NCBI GenBank assembly: GCA_034435955.1 | Contig: DAOTWA010000044.1 | Location: 42,697-106,696, forward strand | Direction: 5' to 3' | Source: DAOTWA01 sp034435955 | Lineage (GTDB): Bacteria > Chloroflexota > Anaerolineae > Anaerolineales > Anaerolineaceae | Length of the DNA stretch: 64,000 nucleotides | Shown here: piece after piece, positions 25,435 through 33,835 of the stretch | Numbering within the stretch: the stretch's first letter is position 1 | Layout: each line of letters starts with the position of its first letter | Position numbers and translations under genes: made by a program | Notes under the pieces: model-generated | Database searches by the model: none | Told to the model about the DNA's origin: nothing | Seen by the model: the letters and a program-made list of their open reading frames with translations, nothing else

Positions 25435-25976
25435 TCTCCGAAGTCATTAATTTCTGCCCGCGCTGCGGCGCGGAGGTCGAAATGCTACCTCAATTCGGCG
25501 AGCTGCGCCCCACCTGCCCGCGCTGTGGTTGGGTGTATTTTGCCGACCCGAAGGTGGCGGCGGCGGTACTGGTCGAAAAAGACGGGCAGGTGTTGCTTAC
25601 CCGCCGATTGTATGAGCCTTATCGCGGACGGTGGACGCTTCCGGCCGGCTTTGTCAACGCCGGCGAGGACCCAAAGCGCGCCGCCGAGCGCGAATGCAGG
25701 GAAGAAACCGGCCTGGAAGTGCGCATCACCGGGCTGGTGGATGTGATCTCGGGCCGCGAGCACCGTCGCGGCGCGGACATCGTCATCGTCTACCGCGCCG
25801 AGATCATCGGCGGCCAATTGCGCCCCGGTGACGACGCAGACCAGGCGGCATTTTTCTCCCGGGACGACCTGCCTCCCCTGGGCTTTCGAGTCACCCGCCA
25901 GGTGCTGGGTGTTGCCGGGGAGGAGGAGAGAACCGAAGACCAGGACCTGCCTCCTCACGAACACACGGCCGGGTGA
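25431..25976 (+). CDS. Zinc-ribbon Nudix hydrolase
   Basis: This 181-residue cytosolic hydrolase opens with a zinc ribbon (CPRC at 9-12 and a second CPRC about 20 residues later), as in NudC-like and ADP-ribose pyrophosphatase proteins. The Nudix box follows: GFVNAGEDPKRAAERE, CREETGLEV, with the GX5EX7REUXEEXGU pattern intact. It would hydrolyse a nucleoside diphosphate linked to another moiety; the substrate is unknown. Its ATG overlaps the anti-sigma stop by four bases, so all three genes are translationally coupled. A C-terminal tail of about 25 residues is charged and probably disordered. Confidence 0.92.
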   Translation: MISEVINFCPRCGAEVEMLPQFGELRPTCPRCGWVYFADPKVAAAVLVEKDGQVLLTRRLYEPYRGRWTLPAGFVNAGEDPKRAAERECREETGLEVRITGLVDVISGREHRRGADIVIVYRAEIIGGQLRPGDDADQAAFFSRDDLPPLGFRVTRQVLGVAGEEERTEDQDLPPHEHTAG

Positions 25977-25998
25977 AACACTTTTAAGATAAATCCCC

Positions 25999-26027
25999 TT
26001 GTGAAAATCTGATTAAAACGCTATACT
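25999..26027 (+). promoter_or_regulatory. Promoter of the Fur-family gene
   Basis: TTGTGA (25999-26004) and TATACT (26022-26027) are exactly 17 bases apart. The predicted start (about 26034) falls inside the 22-bp palindrome, so a bound repressor would block initiation. Confidence 0.7.
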
Positions 26028-26028
26028 A

Positions 26029-26050
26029 CTATTGCAACTTTTTGCAATAG
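26029..26050. promoter_or_regulatory. 22-bp palindrome, candidate Fur-family operator
   Basis: A perfect inverted repeat CTATTGCAA-CTTT-TTGCAATAG lies 12 bases before the regulator start codon. The 9-bp arms make it the strongest operator candidate in the window. Autoregulation and control of the downstream cbiMQO genes are inferred from position. Confidence 0.75.
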
Positions 26051-26062
26051 CAAAAGTTAACC

Positions 26063-26518
26063 ATGTCGGAAATCGCCAACCCTCAACGCATTCGCCAGTT
26101 CGGCCACCGGCTGACGCCCCAGCGCCGGGCCATCCTCCGCATTCTGGAACAGGCCCAGGGCCACCTGACGCCGGGCGAGGTATATGACCAGGCCCAATTG
26201 GCCATCCCTGGTTTGACCGAGACCACCGTGTACCGGACGCTGGATTTCCTGGCCGACCAGGGGCTCGCGCTGGTCACACAGACGGGCAGCGGTCATCTCG
26301 TGTACGAGATTGCCCGCCGCAACCACCATCATCTTATCTGCCGGGTGTGCGGGCGAACCATCGAGATCGACCATTCCATCCTGCAGGAGCTCTACGACCG
26401 CTTCGAAGCTCAAACGGGCTTCAAAGTCGATTCCAGCCACCTCACTTTCTTCGGCCGCTGCCCGGACTGTAAAGACAAAGCCATTGACCCAACTGGCGCT
26501 AAGCTGGAACCCCGCTAG
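26063..26518 (+). CDS. Fur-family metalloregulator (Nur/Zur-like)
   Basis: This 151-residue DNA-binding repressor has an N-terminal winged helix (about 10-80, including LTPQRRAILRILEQ and TTVYRTLDFLADQGL). The dimer/metal domain carries HHH (88-90), CRVC (93-96) and CPDC (133-136) for a structural zinc site. It sits directly upstream of a cobalt/nickel ABC importer and behind a palindromic operator. A Nur-like nickel or cobalt sensor is therefore more likely than an iron Fur, although Zur cannot be excluded. Only 14 bases separate its stop from the next gene, so it is in the same operon. Confidence 0.9.
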   Translation: MSEIANPQRIRQFGHRLTPQRRAILRILEQAQGHLTPGEVYDQAQLAIPGLTETTVYRTLDFLADQGLALVTQTGSGHLVYEIARRNHHHLICRVCGRTIEIDHSILQELYDRFEAQTGFKVDSSHLTFFGRCPDCKDKAIDPTGAKLEPR

Positions 26519-26532
26519 TACAGGAGACGACC

Positions 26533-27489
26533 ATGCTTTCGATGGATCAATATGCGATGCACATTCCGGATGGCTTCCTCTCCGCGGTCGTGGCCATTCT
26601 GTTCTGGATACCTTCGGTGACCGTCCTGGTCGTCGCCCTGCGTCGCGTCTCCGCCGACCTGGGCGAACGTGAAGTGCCCATGATGGGCGTCCTCGCAGCG
26701 GCGATCTTTGCCGCACAGATGCTGAATTTCACCGTGGCAGGGGGCACATCCGGCCACCTGATTGGCGCCGCTTTAGCCACGATACTGCTCGGCCCCTGGG
26801 CAGCCATCCTGGTGCTGACCTGCGTGATCGGCGTGCAGGCGCTGATCTTTCAGGACGGCGGCCTGCTGGCCATGGGGGCGAACCTGTTCAATATGGCCGT
26901 GGTTGGCGTGGCCGTTGCCTATGCGATCTATCGTCTCGTTTCACGGCTGGCCCATGGCCAGAAATGGGGGCTGTTCGTCGGAGGTTTCGCCGCCGCGTGG
27001 ACTTCAGTGGTGGTGGCCGCTTTGGCCGCCGCATTGGAGCTGGCCCTCTCGGGAACCTCACCGGCCAACGTCGCCATCCCCGCCATGGGCGGCATCCACA
27101 TGCTGATCGGCATTGGCGAAGGCCTGATCACCGTCGGAGCTTTGGCCTTTCTCTATACTGCCCGGCGTGACCTGCTCAAGCTTGGCGCTCCCCAGCCGGC
27201 CGGCAGCCGGGCTATCCTGGTCGGCGGCCTGCTTCTCGCCCTGGCCCTGGCAGTGCTTTCGCCCCTGGCATCCACACATCCAGATGGGCTGATGAGCGTG
27301 GCGGAGCGTTATGGCTTCTTATCGTCGGAACAGCCACCGCTGTACACTCTGATTCCGCATTACGCCCTGCCAGGCATCTCGAATCAGGCCCTCTCCACCA
27401 TTTTAGCCGGGATGATCGGCGCGCTCCTCGTGCTGATCGTCGCCCTGGCGGTGGCGTACTCGCGTCGTTCGCGCCAAACTCGCCCCTGA
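26533..27489 (+). CDS. cbiM: Cobalt/nickel ECF transporter substrate-binding membrane subunit CbiM, with CbiN-like C-terminus
   Basis: This 318-residue membrane protein is the metal-specific S component. The hallmark MHIPDGF is present but begins at residue 9, not residue 1: the AGGAGA ribosome site fits ATG 26533, whereas the ATG at 26557 has none. In known CbiM/NikM proteins the second-position His at the free N-terminus binds the metal, so the extension must be removed or the downstream ATG used. About seven helices follow. After residue 230 comes a CbiN/PDGLE-like module (ASTHPDGLMSVAERYGF and a final helix), so CbiN is fused. It is co-transcribed with cbiQ and cbiO. Confidence 0.93.
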   Translation: MLSMDQYAMHIPDGFLSAVVAILFWIPSVTVLVVALRRVSADLGEREVPMMGVLAAAIFAAQMLNFTVAGGTSGHLIGAALATILLGPWAAILVLTCVIGVQALIFQDGGLLAMGANLFNMAVVGVAVAYAIYRLVSRLAHGQKWGLFVGGFAAAWTSVVVAALAAALELALSGTSPANVAIPAMGGIHMLIGIGEGLITVGALAFLYTARRDLLKLGAPQPAGSRAILVGGLLLALALAVLSPLASTHPDGLMSVAERYGFLSSEQPPLYTLIPHYALPGISNQALSTILAGMIGALLVLIVALAVAYSRRSRQTRP

Positions 27490-27492
27490 TCC

Positions 27493-28299
27493 ATGCACGT
27501 CCACTTTCTGGATCCTTACCGCCCGCGCAGCAGTCCGATCCACACACTTGACGCGCGCATCAAGCTGATCCTGGCTGGCGCATTCATCCTGACTGCGGCG
27601 CTGGCGCCTAACGGCGCCTGGCCGCTGTATGTGCTGCTTTTTGCCCTGGTCTACTCCGCTGAGCTGATTTCAGATTTGGGTCCATTCTACGTGCTTCGGC
27701 GCGCTGTGCTGGCGCTGCCCTTCGTTTTGGCCGCCCTACCCCTGATCTTCACCGCACCAGGGCCGCGTCTGTATCTACTTCACCTGGGAGCAATCAGCAT
27801 ACCACTCTCAGAAGCGGGTGTGGTTCGTTTCCTGTCGGTTTCCCTCAAATCGTGGCTCTCGGTGCAAGCCGCTATCCTCCTATCAGCCTGCACCTCTTTT
27901 CCCGATTTGCTGGTCGCTATGCGCGCTTTGCGCGTCCCACGCCTTCTGGTGGCAATTATCGGGCTGATGTGGCGTTACCTGTTCGTGTTGGCAGACGAGG
28001 CCCTGCGTCTGCTGCGCGCGCGGGAAGCACGCAGCGGTGATAGCGGCGATCCGCGCCTTAAGGCGGGCGGTACGCTCACCTGGCGGGCGCGCGTTGCCGG
28101 CGGTATGGCCGGCAGCCTGTTCCTGCGCGCCTTCGAGCGTTCTGATCGCATTTACGCCGCCATGGTGGCGCGCGGATATGACGGCGAACCACGCAGTCTT
28201 TCTGTGCCCCAGGCGCCGCCGGTTCAATGGGCTCTATTGGCAGCCGCTTTGCTCCTGTTGGCAGCGCTGTTGGCGCTCGCTCTTTTATTCTGGGCCTGA
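27493..28299 (+). CDS. cbiQ: Cobalt/nickel ECF transporter transmembrane subunit CbiQ
   Basis: This is the T component (268 residues) that couples the ATPase to CbiM. It shows the family start SSPIHTLDARIKLILAGAF, four to five helices, and the cytosolic coupling segment with Ala-Arg-type motifs (LLRAREARSGD and ERSDRIYAAMVARGYDGEP), which contact the ATPases. The start ATG is three bases after the cbiM stop. The stop overlaps the ribosome site of cbiO. The length is normal for the family. Confidence 0.92.
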   Translation: MHVHFLDPYRPRSSPIHTLDARIKLILAGAFILTAALAPNGAWPLYVLLFALVYSAELISDLGPFYVLRRAVLALPFVLAALPLIFTAPGPRLYLLHLGAISIPLSEAGVVRFLSVSLKSWLSVQAAILLSACTSFPDLLVAMRALRVPRLLVAIIGLMWRYLFVLADEALRLLRAREARSGDSGDPRLKAGGTLTWRARVAGGMAGSLFLRAFERSDRIYAAMVARGYDGEPRSLSVPQAPPVQWALLAAALLLLAALLALALLFWA

Positions 28300-28301
28300 G
28301 G

Positions 28302-29027
28302 ATGGGCGCCATAGACCCCGCAGTCGAGATCGAGCACCTCTCCTTTAGCTACTCCGACGGCACCCGGGCGTTGGACGATGTTTGTCTGCGTGTGGCGCAG
28401 GGTGAAAAGGTGGCGCTGGTCGGCCCGAACGGCGCGGGTAAATCCACGTTGCTGCTTCACTTCAACGGCATCTTGCGCGGGCAGGGCAAGGTAGCAATCA
28501 ATGGGCTGGAGGTTAATGAGAAAAACCTTGGCCGCATCCGGGCGCTCGTTGGTCTGGTCTTCCAGTCGCCCGAGGATCAGCTTTTCTCCCCCACCGTTTT
28601 CGACGACGTGGCCTTTGGCCCGATTTACCAGGGGCTTTCTGAGGCCGTCGTACACCAGCGGGTGACAGAGGCGCTGAGAGCTGTTCATATGGAGAATTGC
28701 GAAACGCGTGTTTCCCATCACCTCAGCCTGGGAGAGAAGAAGCGCATCGCCATCGCCACGGTGCTCTCCATGCGTCCCGCCATCCTCGTACTGGATGAGC
28801 CCACCGCCGGCCTCGATCCGCGCGCCCGGCGCGACTTGATCAACCTGCTGCGCGAGCTTCCCCAGACCATGCTGGCGGCTACCCACGATATGGGTCTGGT
28901 GCACGAGCTTCTCCCCCGCACCGTTGTGATGGATGGCGGGCGCATCGTGGCCGATAAGCCAACCCTCGATGTCCTCGCCGACGCTGCCCTGCTCGAAGCT
29001 CACGGGTTGGAAAGGCCATATGCGTAG
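28302..29027 (+). CDS. cbiO: Cobalt/nickel ECF transporter ATP-binding subunit CbiO
   Basis: The 241-residue ATPase has Walker A GPNGAGKST, Q-loop VFQSPEDQLFSPTV (typical of ECF ATPases), signature LSLGEKKRIAI, Walker B ILVLDEPTAGLD and H-loop AATHDMGLV. The open frame extends upstream into cbiQ, but ATG 28302 follows TGAGGA and matches the CbiO N-terminus (EIEHLSFSYSDGT). With CbiM and CbiQ it imports Co2+ or Ni2+ for cobalamin or nickel enzymes. It converges on the penicillin-acylase gene with 18 bases between stops. Confidence 0.94.
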   Translation: MGAIDPAVEIEHLSFSYSDGTRALDDVCLRVAQGEKVALVGPNGAGKSTLLLHFNGILRGQGKVAINGLEVNEKNLGRIRALVGLVFQSPEDQLFSPTVFDDVAFGPIYQGLSEAVVHQRVTEALRAVHMENCETRVSHHLSLGEKKRIAIATVLSMRPAILVLDEPTAGLDPRARRDLINLLRELPQTMLAATHDMGLVHELLPRTVVMDGGRIVADKPTLDVLADAALLEAHGLERPYA

Positions 29028-29045
29028 TCGGGCGCGACGCAGCCG

Positions 29046-31505
29046 CTACGCGCCCGCGGGCCTCAACACCATTCTCTCCACCGCCGCCGCCTCGACCTCC
29101 TCGCGCCGATAGAGCATCGGGTGGTATTCCCCGTTGAACCAATCCTCGATCTGGTCATCATAGTGCCGGCTTGCAGTGTGGCCCGAATTGCCGGGCGCCA
29201 GAACGCCCAGGCAGTGATCCAGATCCGCCAGATCGGCGATGAAACGGAAGGGCGGGCCAACCAGAGCGCGCCAGTCGCGGGTGGCCAGCAGCAGGGATCC
29301 TGCCCAAATGGTGGACGAATCGCCCCCCATCGGGTACGGGCCGCGGTCGAAGATGGCTTTCAAGGCCGGCATTTCATCCAAATAATGAGCGAAGATCAAC
29401 CGGTGGAGCCGCCCCCACGCCCAGCCGCGCGGATCGGGTCCCAGTTCCCGGCTGAGAAATTCGCCCGCCTCTGCGAGAGCCGCCCGTGCGACCTCCCTCA
29501 CCGGTTCGCCGGTCAGCTCTTGCCAGCGTCCGTCTGGCTCTTCCAGGGCTGCAAGGGCCCACGAAATGCCTTTTTCGGAAAACAGGCTTCCACCCGCCAG
29601 CCCAGGCGTAGGTCCGATGCCCATGTAGCGTTCGGTCCATTCGCCCAGCCGGCCGTTCAGACTCCGGCGGATGAAGGCGCGCAGAAAGACCTCATAAACG
29701 GCCGCTTGCGGCGAATCAGGGTTCAGGTTTCCATCCCATCCCTTGAGCAGCGAGACCAGCTCTTTGGTTTGCGGATCGCCGTCAGCCAAACGAACGAGCG
29801 CGGCCGCAATCTCCCGCGCAGCCGGAGAAACCTGGTCGAGCTGCATACGGCGCATATAGGCCGTATCCACCCGCGGCTGCTCTTGCAAAAGCTCCACGAT
29901 GCGTTGCGCCCTGCTCGCGTTGCAATAATCCCTTCCCAGAGCGTCACGAAGCTCTCTACCTGTGATGCGGTTGTTGGCCGTGACAATATAGCCACGGGAT
30001 GGATTAAACAGCGAAGGCAGCTCTTCGAAAGGCACAAGACCTCGCCACTCGTATTCCCCCGACCAGCCCGGCACGGGCACACTGCCATCCCCGCGGCTGC
30101 GCAGAGGAACCCGACCGATTAACTGATAGGCGATGTTGCCTTTGATGTCGGCGCAGACCGCATTCTGCACTGGCCCGCTCCAATCGCTCACCGCCTGGCG
30201 GAACTCGTGGCAATCCCTGGCGCGCAAGATTGCCAGCACAGAATGGACCGGCTCACCCGGCTCCAGATCCGTCCAGCGCAGCGCCAGCGCCTGGCCGTCG
30301 GCCAGATCGGGTGCAAGGTCGGTGATGAGCGGGCCGTGATGGGTGAGGACCACTTCGACGCTCTCGGTGCGGCCGCCTCTGACCCGCACCTCTTCATGCA
30401 GGACTTCGGCGTTGCGCCACTCGCCGCAAAACAGGTATTGAACCTGCCCATCTCCTCCACGTCTGACGCGCTCGACATACACATCCTGGATGTCGGCAAA
30501 GCCATTGGTGAAACCCCAGGCTATTTTGCCGTTGTGACCGGCCACCAGGCCGGGTACCCCAGGGAAGCTCACCCCGGTAGCATTTATCTCGTCCGCACAC
30601 AAATGGTTCTCGAACCATATAGCCGGTGCGCTCAGACTGAGGTGCATGTCGTTGGCGAATATGGGCTTGCCGGAAGCGCTGCGCTGCCCCGAGACCACCC
30701 ACGCGTTGCTGCCCAGACCGCCATCGCTGCCTGGGGCGGTGAACGGCCGGGCCGCTCCTGCCTTTTGCCAGGCCTGGAGCGCAAGACGCTCGTTGACCAG
30801 TCCGACCAGCTTCTCCACTGCGGAGGCCAGGAAAGACGGCGCAGCCCCGTCCTCGCCCAGGACCGTCGGCCAGTCGGAAGGGTCAGGCGGCTCCAGGTAG
30901 CTTTCCAGAACCAGGCCCAGGCGTTCGATCAAACGCGCGCGTAAGAGTTCGCTTTCCCAATTGACCGCCAGGGACCAGGCGATCATCTTGGCCCACGCCA
31001 ACGAATCGGCCGGCGACCAGGCTTCCGGCGAATATCTCAGCAGGGAAAATTCCACTGGCAGAGGACCGGCCGCGATGAAGGCGTTGACTCCACGCGCATA
31101 AGCTTCCATGCAGGCGCGCGACTCGTCGGTCAGATTCGCCGCCTCCCGCTCGGCGGTACGGCGCAGTCCCAGCGTGCGCACCCAGCGATCCACCGGCGCG
31201 GCCGCCTCCCCCAAAACTTCCGACAGGCGGCCCGATGCAGCCCTCCGCTGAAAATCCATCTGCCAGAGGCGCTCCTGAGCGTGGACGAAGCCCTGCGCCA
31301 AAAACAAATCCTCGCTGCCATGAGCGTAAATGTGCGCAACGCCCCATTCGTCGCGCAGCACCTCGACCGGAGCCTTGAGCCCGGCTATCTCCAGATTACC
31401 CTGTGTGCGGGGCAACCGCCGGCGGCTTTGCCATGCCAGCCAGCCCCTGATCCCTCTCTCGAACAAAGAACCGATATGTGGCTTCGTTTCACTCTTGGTC
31501 GGCAT
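29046..31505 (-). CDS. Penicillin amidase/acylase family N-terminal nucleophile hydrolase
   Basis: The 819-residue precursor would self-cleave before Ser266 (in GGLGSNAWVVSG) to make alpha and beta chains of an Ntn-hydrolase that cuts amide bonds. Other family landmarks are DEWGVAHIYA and AQGFVHAQERLWQMD in the alpha part, and IAWGFTNGFADIQDVYVE, ADIKGNIAYQLIG, TANNRIT and GNSGHTASRHYDDQI in the beta part. No signal peptide is visible: the N-terminus is charged (MPTKSETKPH), so it may be cytosolic, unlike classic penicillin acylases. Quorum-signal acylases and cephalosporin acylases are relatives. Its start is ATG 31503-31505. Confidence 0.92.
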   Translation of the reverse strand: MPTKSETKPHIGSLFERGIRGWLAWQSRRRLPRTQGNLEIAGLKAPVEVLRDEWGVAHIYAHGSEDLFLAQGFVHAQERLWQMDFQRRAASGRLSEVLGEAAAPVDRWVRTLGLRRTAEREAANLTDESRACMEAYARGVNAFIAAGPLPVEFSLLRYSPEAWSPADSLAWAKMIAWSLAVNWESELLRARLIERLGLVLESYLEPPDPSDWPTVLGEDGAAPSFLASAVEKLVGLVNERLALQAWQKAGAARPFTAPGSDGGLGSNAWVVSGQRSASGKPIFANDMHLSLSAPAIWFENHLCADEINATGVSFPGVPGLVAGHNGKIAWGFTNGFADIQDVYVERVRRGGDGQVQYLFCGEWRNAEVLHEEVRVRGGRTESVEVVLTHHGPLITDLAPDLADGQALALRWTDLEPGEPVHSVLAILRARDCHEFRQAVSDWSGPVQNAVCADIKGNIAYQLIGRVPLRSRGDGSVPVPGWSGEYEWRGLVPFEELPSLFNPSRGYIVTANNRITGRELRDALGRDYCNASRAQRIVELLQEQPRVDTAYMRRMQLDQVSPAAREIAAALVRLADGDPQTKELVSLLKGWDGNLNPDSPQAAVYEVFLRAFIRRSLNGRLGEWTERYMGIGPTPGLAGGSLFSEKGISWALAALEEPDGRWQELTGEPVREVARAALAEAGEFLSRELGPDPRGWAWGRLHRLIFAHYLDEMPALKAIFDRGPYPMGGDSSTIWAGSLLLATRDWRALVGPPFRFIADLADLDHCLGVLAPGNSGHTASRHYDDQIEDWFNGEYHPMLYRREEVEAAAVERMVLRPAGA

Positions 31506-31548
31506 ACGAATTGCCTCTGCATCTCGACGCGATGGTCGTTGGGAAACA

Positions 31549-31842
31549 TCACACTTTCATATGTTGGGCCACAATGTCGAAGCACAGGCGGGTTGGTTCC
31601 ACCCCGGCTTCGTGAAACATACCCACACAAGTGGATGCTTCCTCGGTTTTCCTGGCTTCCTCGTAGGCTTCCCGGCTGCGCCAGATCGAAACAATCTGCC
31701 ATTGGTTTGGGTCGGTTTCACTCTGCACGAGAAAAGTCTGTATGAGTTGCCGTGGAATCGACCGTATGCCTCTGCGGTAAGCCGTTTCCAGGTCGGTCCA
31801 TCTTTCGGGAGAGACGCGCCCAATCAGGATGGTCATGATCAT
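31549..31842 (-). CDS. ABM-like small alpha/beta barrel protein
   Basis: The 97-residue protein begins MIMTILIGRVSPERW and continues with QLIQTFLVQSETDPNQWQ, then IVSIWRSREAYEEARKTEE. This beta-alpha-beta layout with W(R/K)SREAYE is typical of antibiotic-biosynthesis monooxygenase-like (ABM) ferredoxin-fold proteins. Many members have no known reaction. It lies 43 bases upstream of the acylase on the same strand, so they may be co-transcribed. AGGAGG precedes its ATG (minus strand, about 31850). Confidence 0.72.
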   Translation of the reverse strand: MIMTILIGRVSPERWTDLETAYRRGIRSIPRQLIQTFLVQSETDPNQWQIVSIWRSREAYEEARKTEEASTCVGMFHEAGVEPTRLCFDIVAQHMKV

Positions 31843-32062
31843 GGCGAACCTCCTCTCGAGATAACCGTGCCATCACTCACTGCAGATGGGAGGGTGATTC
31901 CTCACGCGTGCTTGTGCACACCGGCCGCCATGCCGCACGCTCACCGGGGTCGATGTATCTTGGCTAATTAAATTATAGTGGCTGAATGTTAGAATACAAT
32001 ATAAATAATCACCAAACGGTGCTTTTGGCGCACATTCCAGGACATGACGATTTTAGAAGCCG
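31843..32062. other. Intergenic region between the patatin and ABM-like genes
   Basis: 220 bases: the right third is AT-rich with TTATAGT- and TATAAAT-like strings near 31975-32010. I see no gene. It probably holds the promoter of the ABM-like and acylase genes on the minus strand. Confidence 0.45.
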
Positions 32063-32989
32063 CTACCGCACCCGCGGAACCTGGATGGTCATCGAACGAT
32101 CCACCTGATCGTTGAGAATCATGCGTCCAAGCTCCTCGCCGTAGGCTGCCAGCTCGGGAATCTTGCTGGAGTCGTCCATTTGGATGTCCTGGCGTAGGTC
32201 CACCTGGAAGCGGCGGAAATCCAGCTCCGGGAAGAAAGTCCGCACCAGATACACCTGCTGATCATCGGCGGACTGGAGAAAGGCGCCGAGGACCGGCTCG
32301 ATCCATTGCCAGGCGTGGAAACGGACGGTGTCCTCCGGCTTCAGGTGAGTGGGCACCCGCCCGGTGCCCAAACTGATCAGGGTCGTCTCGGTCGGACTCC
32401 AACCCAGGCAGTAAACCGCCTCGTAGGCCGTCAGGTAGCAGGGATTCGCGTAGGAGCCCACGCCGCCGTCTACGTAGCGGCCCTCGAATACGGGGAAAAA
32501 GGTGGGCACCGTGCTGGAAGCCATCACCGCCTTATATACCGGCCAGTCTTTGTATTCATCCTTCCAGGGTTTGACGAAGCGCGTATGGTTGTCCACCAGG
32601 TCGAAAGTGGTGATGACCACATCGGTGCGTGGATCAGCCTTCCACAGATCGCCCATGGTAATTGGGCCGATTTGGGCCAGAAGCGCCTCTTTCAAAGGCT
32701 CAGACTCGTAACGGTAGCGGGTGAGGGGAAACAACACCGTGCGCCAGCTCTTGCGAAAAATCGAAGGGCCCATCTGGACGTAAAGATCGAACATCTGGGC
32801 GGCGGTCAAACCGGCGGCGGCGCCGGCGGCGACGATCGCTCCGGTCGAGGTGCCGCCGGTGAGACGGAAAATCGCATGCACCGGCCGGCCCAGCTCCTCT
32901 TCCAGCATGCTGAGTGCGCGCGTCACCATTACCCCGCGAATGCCGCCGCCGTCTACAGCCAGAGCCACGTTCTTGCGAAATGGCTTCAT
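32063..32989 (-). CDS. Patatin-like phospholipase
   Basis: The 308-residue protein has the complete patatin catalytic set: oxyanion loop DGGGIRG (13-19), nucleophile elbow GTSTG with Ser48 (46-50), and the catalytic Asp174 in YVDGGVG. Patatins hydrolyse acyl chains from lipids through this Ser-Asp dyad. No signal peptide or membrane helix is apparent, so action on the inner leaflet or on intracellular lipid is likely. It lies 100 bases downstream of sdhB on the same strand, separated by a long hairpin. The start is ATG 32987-32989. Confidence 0.93.
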   Translation of the reverse strand: MKPFRKNVALAVDGGGIRGVMVTRALSMLEEELGRPVHAIFRLTGGTSTGAIVAAGAAAGLTAAQMFDLYVQMGPSIFRKSWRTVLFPLTRYRYESEPLKEALLAQIGPITMGDLWKADPRTDVVITTFDLVDNHTRFVKPWKDEYKDWPVYKAVMASSTVPTFFPVFEGRYVDGGVGSYANPCYLTAYEAVYCLGWSPTETTLISLGTGRVPTHLKPEDTVRFHAWQWIEPVLGAFLQSADDQQVYLVRTFFPELDFRRFQVDLRQDIQMDDSSKIPELAAYGEELGRMILNDQVDRSMTIQVPRVR

Positions 32990-33030
32990 GGCAACCTCCC
33001 CCCTTTGACTGATGACGTGAGTGCTTCTGA

Positions 33031-33084
33031 AGTGAAGGCCGAAATCAGCCCTCCCCCGACGAGAGGCGCATTTCGGCCTTCACT
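33031..33084 (-). terminator. Perfect 15-bp hairpin between sdhB and the patatin gene
   Basis: AGTGAAGGCCGAAAT (33031-33045) pairs perfectly with 33070-33084 around a 24-base loop. There is no clear T-run in the minus direction, so it may be a 3'-end stabilising or partial termination structure at the end of the sdh transcript. Confidence 0.6.
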
Positions 33085-33089
33085 CCCTA

Positions 33090-33821
33090 TCAATCTGATT
33101 TGACGTAATCGATCTTTCCGCTAATGATGGCGTTCTTGACCTCGGCGATGGCCTTGGTCACCTGGATGCCGCGTGGGCATGTCTCGGTGCAGTTGAATAC
33201 CGTGCGGCAGCGCCACACGCCATTGAACTCGTTCAAGATGCGCAAGCGTTGCTCTCCGGCGCGGTCGCGGCTGTCGAAGATAAAGCGGTGAGCGTTCACA
33301 ATGGCTGCCGGCCCGACATATTCGTTGTTCGACCAGTAGGATGGACAGGAGGAGGTGCATGCGGCGCACAGGATGCATTTGGTGGTGTCGTCGAAGCGTT
33401 CACGCTCCTCCGGGCTCTGCAGCCGCTCTTTACCGTCCGCAGGCAGCGGGTCGTCATTCACCAGATAAGGCATGATATTCCGATAATGCTTGAGGAACGG
33501 CTCGAGGTCGACCACCAGATCCTTGATCACCCGGAATGCCAGCAGCGGTTCCACAGTAACGGTGCCATCGTTCAGTTTCAAATCGTGCACCAATACCTTG
33601 CAGGCCAGGTGGTTCCTGCCGTTGATGCGCATGGCGTCCGATCCGCACACCCCGTGGGCGCAGGAGCGGCGAAAAGTGAGCGTGCCGTCCATATACCCCT
33701 TGATATGCTCGAGGAGGTCGAGGATGCGGTCTTCGGGCGCTGCATCCACCGTAAAGGTGTCGTAGTGCGGCTTTTGGTCTACTTCGGGGTTGAAACGGAA
33801 AACGCGCATTTTGATCTGCAT
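33090..33821 (-). CDS. sdhB: Succinate dehydrogenase iron-sulfur subunit
   Basis: The 243-residue electron-transfer subunit has the 2Fe-2S cluster motif SCAHGVCGSDAM with a later Cys in HLACKVLV. The 4Fe-4S and 3Fe-4S ferredoxin motifs are CILCAACTSSCP and CRTVFNCTETCPRG. It passes electrons from the flavoprotein to the quinone at the membrane. It ends the sdhCDAB operon; its start lies 14 bases after the sdhA stop. The cluster ligands are complete, so it should be functional. Fumarate reductase activity in the other direction cannot be excluded. Confidence 0.96.
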   Translation of the reverse strand: MQIKMRVFRFNPEVDQKPHYDTFTVDAAPEDRILDLLEHIKGYMDGTLTFRRSCAHGVCGSDAMRINGRNHLACKVLVHDLKLNDGTVTVEPLLAFRVIKDLVVDLEPFLKHYRNIMPYLVNDDPLPADGKERLQSPEERERFDDTTKCILCAACTSSCPSYWSNNEYVGPAAIVNAHRFIFDSRDRAGEQRLRILNEFNGVWRCRTVFNCTETCPRGIQVTKAIAEVKNAIISGKIDYVKSD

Positions 33822-33835
33822 GCGGGCCGTCCCTC

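Noticed and set aside
28224..29003. 259-residue minus-strand open frame over cbiO
   Set aside because: Shadow of CbiO; the plus strand has all ABC ATPase motifs in order.
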